NCBI GenBank assembly: GCA_902495945.1
Contig: CABUZD010000037.1
Span: forward strand, 1-13,140
DNA length: 13,140 nt
Source: an uncultured Collinsella sp.
GTDB taxonomy: Bacteria; Actinomycetota; Coriobacteriia; Coriobacteriales; Coriobacteriaceae
Direction of reading: 5' to 3'
Part shown: positions 10,909-13,140 of the stretch, one piece after another
Numbering within the stretch: the stretch's first letter is position 1
Layout of the letters: the number at the start of each line of letters is the position of its first letter
Notes under the pieces: model-generated
What the model saw: only the letters and a program-made list of their open reading frames with translations
Database searches by the model: none
Told to the model about the DNA's origin: nothing
Position numbers and translations under genes: made by a program

Positions 10909-13140
10909 CTAGTCCTCGAGCAGGTCCTCGATAAAGCCGACGCGGTAGTTCTTAAAGATGACCTCGCCGCCGTCCTGCGTGGCGTCCAGATCGACATCGC
11001 CCATGATGCCAAAGTCGTGGTCGCCATCCTCGTCGGCAAAGATCTGGTGCACGTGCCATACGTGTGCGGTCTTCTCGTCAGACTCGTCGATGGAAAACAT
11101 CGCGGCGCTGCGGGCATCTCCGTCGGTGAGGATCTCCTCGTGCTGCTCGTGGTAAGCGTCGAGTGCCTTTTGCCAGCGGATCTCGCTCATGCCCCAGTCG
11201 TCGTCGAGCTCGCCCAGGTCGCGAACGTGCTCGCGGGCGGCAAGGGTCACGCGGCGGAAGAGTGCGTTGCGCACCAGCAACGTGCAGCCTCGGCGGTCCG
11301 CCACGACCTCGTCGATGCCCTGTGGCGGTGCGGCATCGAGGGCCGCCGGGTTGCCGGCGTTCTCCCACTCGTCCACCAGGCTCGAGTCCACCGAGCGCAC
11401 CACAAAGCCCAGCCACGAGATAATGTCGCGCAGGCGCTCGTCGCGCTTCTCGATGGGCACGGTGCGGTCGAGCGAACGATAGGCCTCTGCCAGGTAGCGC
11501 AGCAAAATGCCCTCGGAGCGGGCGATGCCGAGTTTTTGAATGTAGCCCTTAAAATCGCTCGCGCTTTCCAGCATGTCGCGCAGCACGCTCTTGGGCGAGA
11601 GCTGGTAGTCGTTGGCCCAGGGTACTTCCTGGCAGTACTTGTCGAAGGCGGCATCGAGCAAGTCCTCGAGCGGCTTTTCGTAGGTGACATCCTGGATGCG
11701 CTCCAGGCGTTCCTCGTATTCGACGCCGTCAGCCTTCATTTCGGCCATCGCGCGGTCGCGCGCAGCGCGCTCCTGTGCGCGCAATACCTGCTTGGGGTCC
11801 TCGAGCGTAGCCTCGACCATCGAGATCAGATCCATGGTATAGGTCTCGCTCTCGGGGTCGAGCAGCTCCAACGCGGCAAGCAAAAATGGCGAGAGCGGCT
11901 GGTCGAGCGCAAAGTCCTCGGGCAGATCGACTGTCAGCGCATAGTCGATGTCTGGTGCGGCGTCAGTCGGGGCGTCGGGCGCGGTCGGCACCTCGGTGCG
12001 AACGACGACGCCGGAATCGATGAGCGTGGCGAAGATTTCGTCGGCGCGAACCTCGAGCTTGGCCTTTTCCTCGGGGGTCTGCAAGCTCGTCTCGATGAGG
12101 TCGTGTACGCGGGCTCGGGCATCGCCGCCCTGCTCGACCACGCTAATCACCATGGAGTGTGTGATGCGCAGGCGCGGCTTGAGCGTCTCGGGCTGCGTCT
12201 CGATCAGGCGCTCAAAGGTCTGCTTGTTCCAGGTGACAAAGCCCTCGGGGGCCTTCTTCTTTTTAATCTTGCGGAGCTTCTTGGGGTCGTCGCCCGCCTT
12301 GGCCATGAGCTTGGCGTTCTCGATCTCGTGCTCCGGGGCCTCGGCGATGACCATGCCCTCGGTATCGAAGCCCGAACGGCCGGCGCGTCCAGCAATCTGA
12401 TGGAACTCGCGGGCGCGCAGGCGACGCATTTTGTAGCCGTCGAACTTGGTGAGCGCGGTGAGGACCACGGTGTGGATGGGCACGTTGATGCCGACACCGA
12501 GTGTGTCGGTGCCGCAAATGACGGGCAGTAGGCCCTGCTGCGCCAGGCGCTCGACCAGGAGGCGATAGCGCGGCAGCATACCGGCGTGGTGCACACCGAC
12601 GCCGCAGCCAAGCAGGCGCTTGAGAATCTTGCCAAAAGCCGTCGAGAAACTCGTGCCCTTGGCCGCTTCCTTAATAGCCTCGCGCTGCTCCTTGCTGGCG
12701 ATGCCAAAGTTGGCGAGCGACTGTGCCGTCGCAAGGGCGGCGTCTTGGCTAAAGTGCACGATATAGAGCGGGGCCTCGCCGCGGCGCATCGCGAGCTCGA
12801 CGGTGCCCTCGAGCGAGGTCGTCACGTAGTCGTAGCTCAGCGGCACGGGGCGCGGGGCATCGACAACCAAGTCGCAAGCAGCGCCGGTGTGCTCCTCGAG
12901 TGAGGCGGCGATGGCGGTAACATCGCCAAGCGTGGCGCTCATGAGCATGAATTGCGTGTGGGGCAGGGTGAGCAGCGGCACCTGCCAGGCCCAGCCGCGG
13001 TCGGGGTCGGCAAAGTAGTGGAACTCGTCCATGGCCACGCAGCCCACGTCGGCGTCCTCACCCTCGCGCAGCGCATCGTTGGCAAGGATTTCGGCCGTGC
13101 AGCAGATGACGGGCGCCTTGGTGTTGATATGGGTGTCGCC
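10909..13140 (-). CDS. Ski2-like DExH-box helicase with DUF3516-type C-terminus (N-terminus outside window)
   Basis: The visible 743 codons continue past the right edge, so motif I (Walker A) is not seen; a GTG at 13047 is internal, not the start. Counting from the window edge, the order is: GDTHINTKAPVICCTAEIL, then Walker B MDEFHYF (Asp38-His41), motif III MLMSATLGD (about 65-73), a LYIVHFS region, GVHHAGMLPRYR, motif V ICGTDTLGVGINVP, and motif VI QIAGRAGR (248-255). A Lys-rich IKKKKAPEGF linker follows. The remaining roughly 440 residues contain LSPFLLAALELLDPES, SEGILLRYLAEAYRSLDRT and LGFVVRSVDSSLVDEW, which I recognise as the DUF3516-type extension of actinobacterial helicases. Likely an ATP-driven RNA or DNA helicase; the actual substrate is unknown. 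The gene is convergent with DUF2130. Confidence 0.93.
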   Translation of the reverse strand, partial: GDTHINTKAPVICCTAEILANDALREGEDADVGCVAMDEFHYFADPDRGWAWQVPLLTLPHTQFMLMSATLGDVTAIAASLEEHTGAACDLVVDAPRPVPLSYDYVTTSLEGTVELAMRRGEAPLYIVHFSQDAALATAQSLANFGIASKEQREAIKEAAKGTSFSTAFGKILKRLLGCGVGVHHAGMLPRYRLLVERLAQQGLLPVICGTDTLGVGINVPIHTVVLTALTKFDGYKMRRLRAREFHQIAGRAGRSGFDTEGMVIAEAPEHEIENAKLMAKAGDDPKKLRKIKKKKAPEGFVTWNKQTFERLIETQPETLKPRLRITHSMVISVVEQGGDARARVHDLIETSLQTPEEKAKLEVRADEIFATLIDSGVVVRTEVPTAPDAPTDAAPDIDYALTVDLPEDFALDQPLSPFLLAALELLDPESETYTMDLISMVEATLEDPKQVLRAQERAARDRAMAEMKADGVEYEERLERIQDVTYEKPLEDLLDAAFDKYCQEVPWANDYQLSPKSVLRDMLESASDFKGYIQKLGIARSEGILLRYLAEAYRSLDRTVPIEKRDERLRDIISWLGFVVRSVDSSLVDEWENAGNPAALDAAPPQGIDEVVADRRGCTLLVRNALFRRVTLAAREHVRDLGELDDDWGMSEIRWQKALDAYHEQHEEILTDGDARSAAMFSIDESDEKTAHVWHVHQIFADEDGDHDFGIMGDVDLDATQDGGEVIFKNYRVGFIEDLLED

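Noticed and set aside
10903..12531. 542-aa open frame on the plus strand opposite the helicase
   Set aside because: It lies wholly antisense to a gene with clear helicase motifs; low-complexity Leu/Val/Gly/Ala composition is the usual mirror of GC-rich codon use.

Overview
The window looks like chromosomal DNA of a Gram-positive gut actinobacterium of the class Coriobacteriia, most likely Collinsella or a close relative. The reasons are the moderately high GC content, strong AGGAGG-type ribosome sites, a pdxST pair beside a MocR-type regulator, a rubredoxin-first (reverse) rubrerythrin, a DUF3516-type Ski2-like helicase, and a nuclease-fold protein of a type I associate with Coriobacteriia. 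The genus is inferred from gene content; no 16S or other marker is present.

Layout: (1) 1-1006, minus strand: the start of pdxT and all of pdxS, the PLP synthase. (2) 1152-2591, plus strand: a divergent MocR/PdxR-type regulator, with promoter and operator-like repeats in the shared gap. (3) 2580-4121: two ungapped 121-bp repeat copies (about 78 percent identical by hand count, with inverted ends) on either side of a 375-aa protein with a DUF559-like PD-(D/E)XK nuclease core. Each repeat supplies the last three codons and stop codon of the gene before it. (4) 4186-4924, minus strand: reverse rubrerythrin with its own terminator, leader hairpins and promoter. (5) 4971-7678, plus strand: an operator-like palindrome, then an iron-dependent alcohol dehydrogenase and a class-3-like aldehyde dehydrogenase in one operon. 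(6) 7802-8938, plus strand: a stand-alone HIRAN protein, a 59-aa protein with oppositely charged halves, and a calcineurin-like phosphoesterase, followed by two tandem hairpins. (7) 9077-10834, plus strand: a DUF2130 coiled-coil nuclease-fold protein. (8) 10909-13140, minus strand: a Ski2-like helicase whose N-terminus lies beyond the window.

How they work together: the PLP synthase and its regulator form a self-contained vitamin B6 module. The alcohol and aldehyde dehydrogenases probably interconvert an alcohol, its aldehyde and its acid. The rubrerythrin is a peroxide-scavenging enzyme typical of anaerobes. The HIRAN, small-protein, phosphoesterase, DUF2130 and helicase genes have a nucleic-acid theme, but only the first three are closely spaced on one strand. 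The most unusual structure is the repeat-flanked nuclease-like gene, in which the repeats double as translation stops. No tRNA, rRNA, CRISPR array, transposase or integrase gene was recognised.
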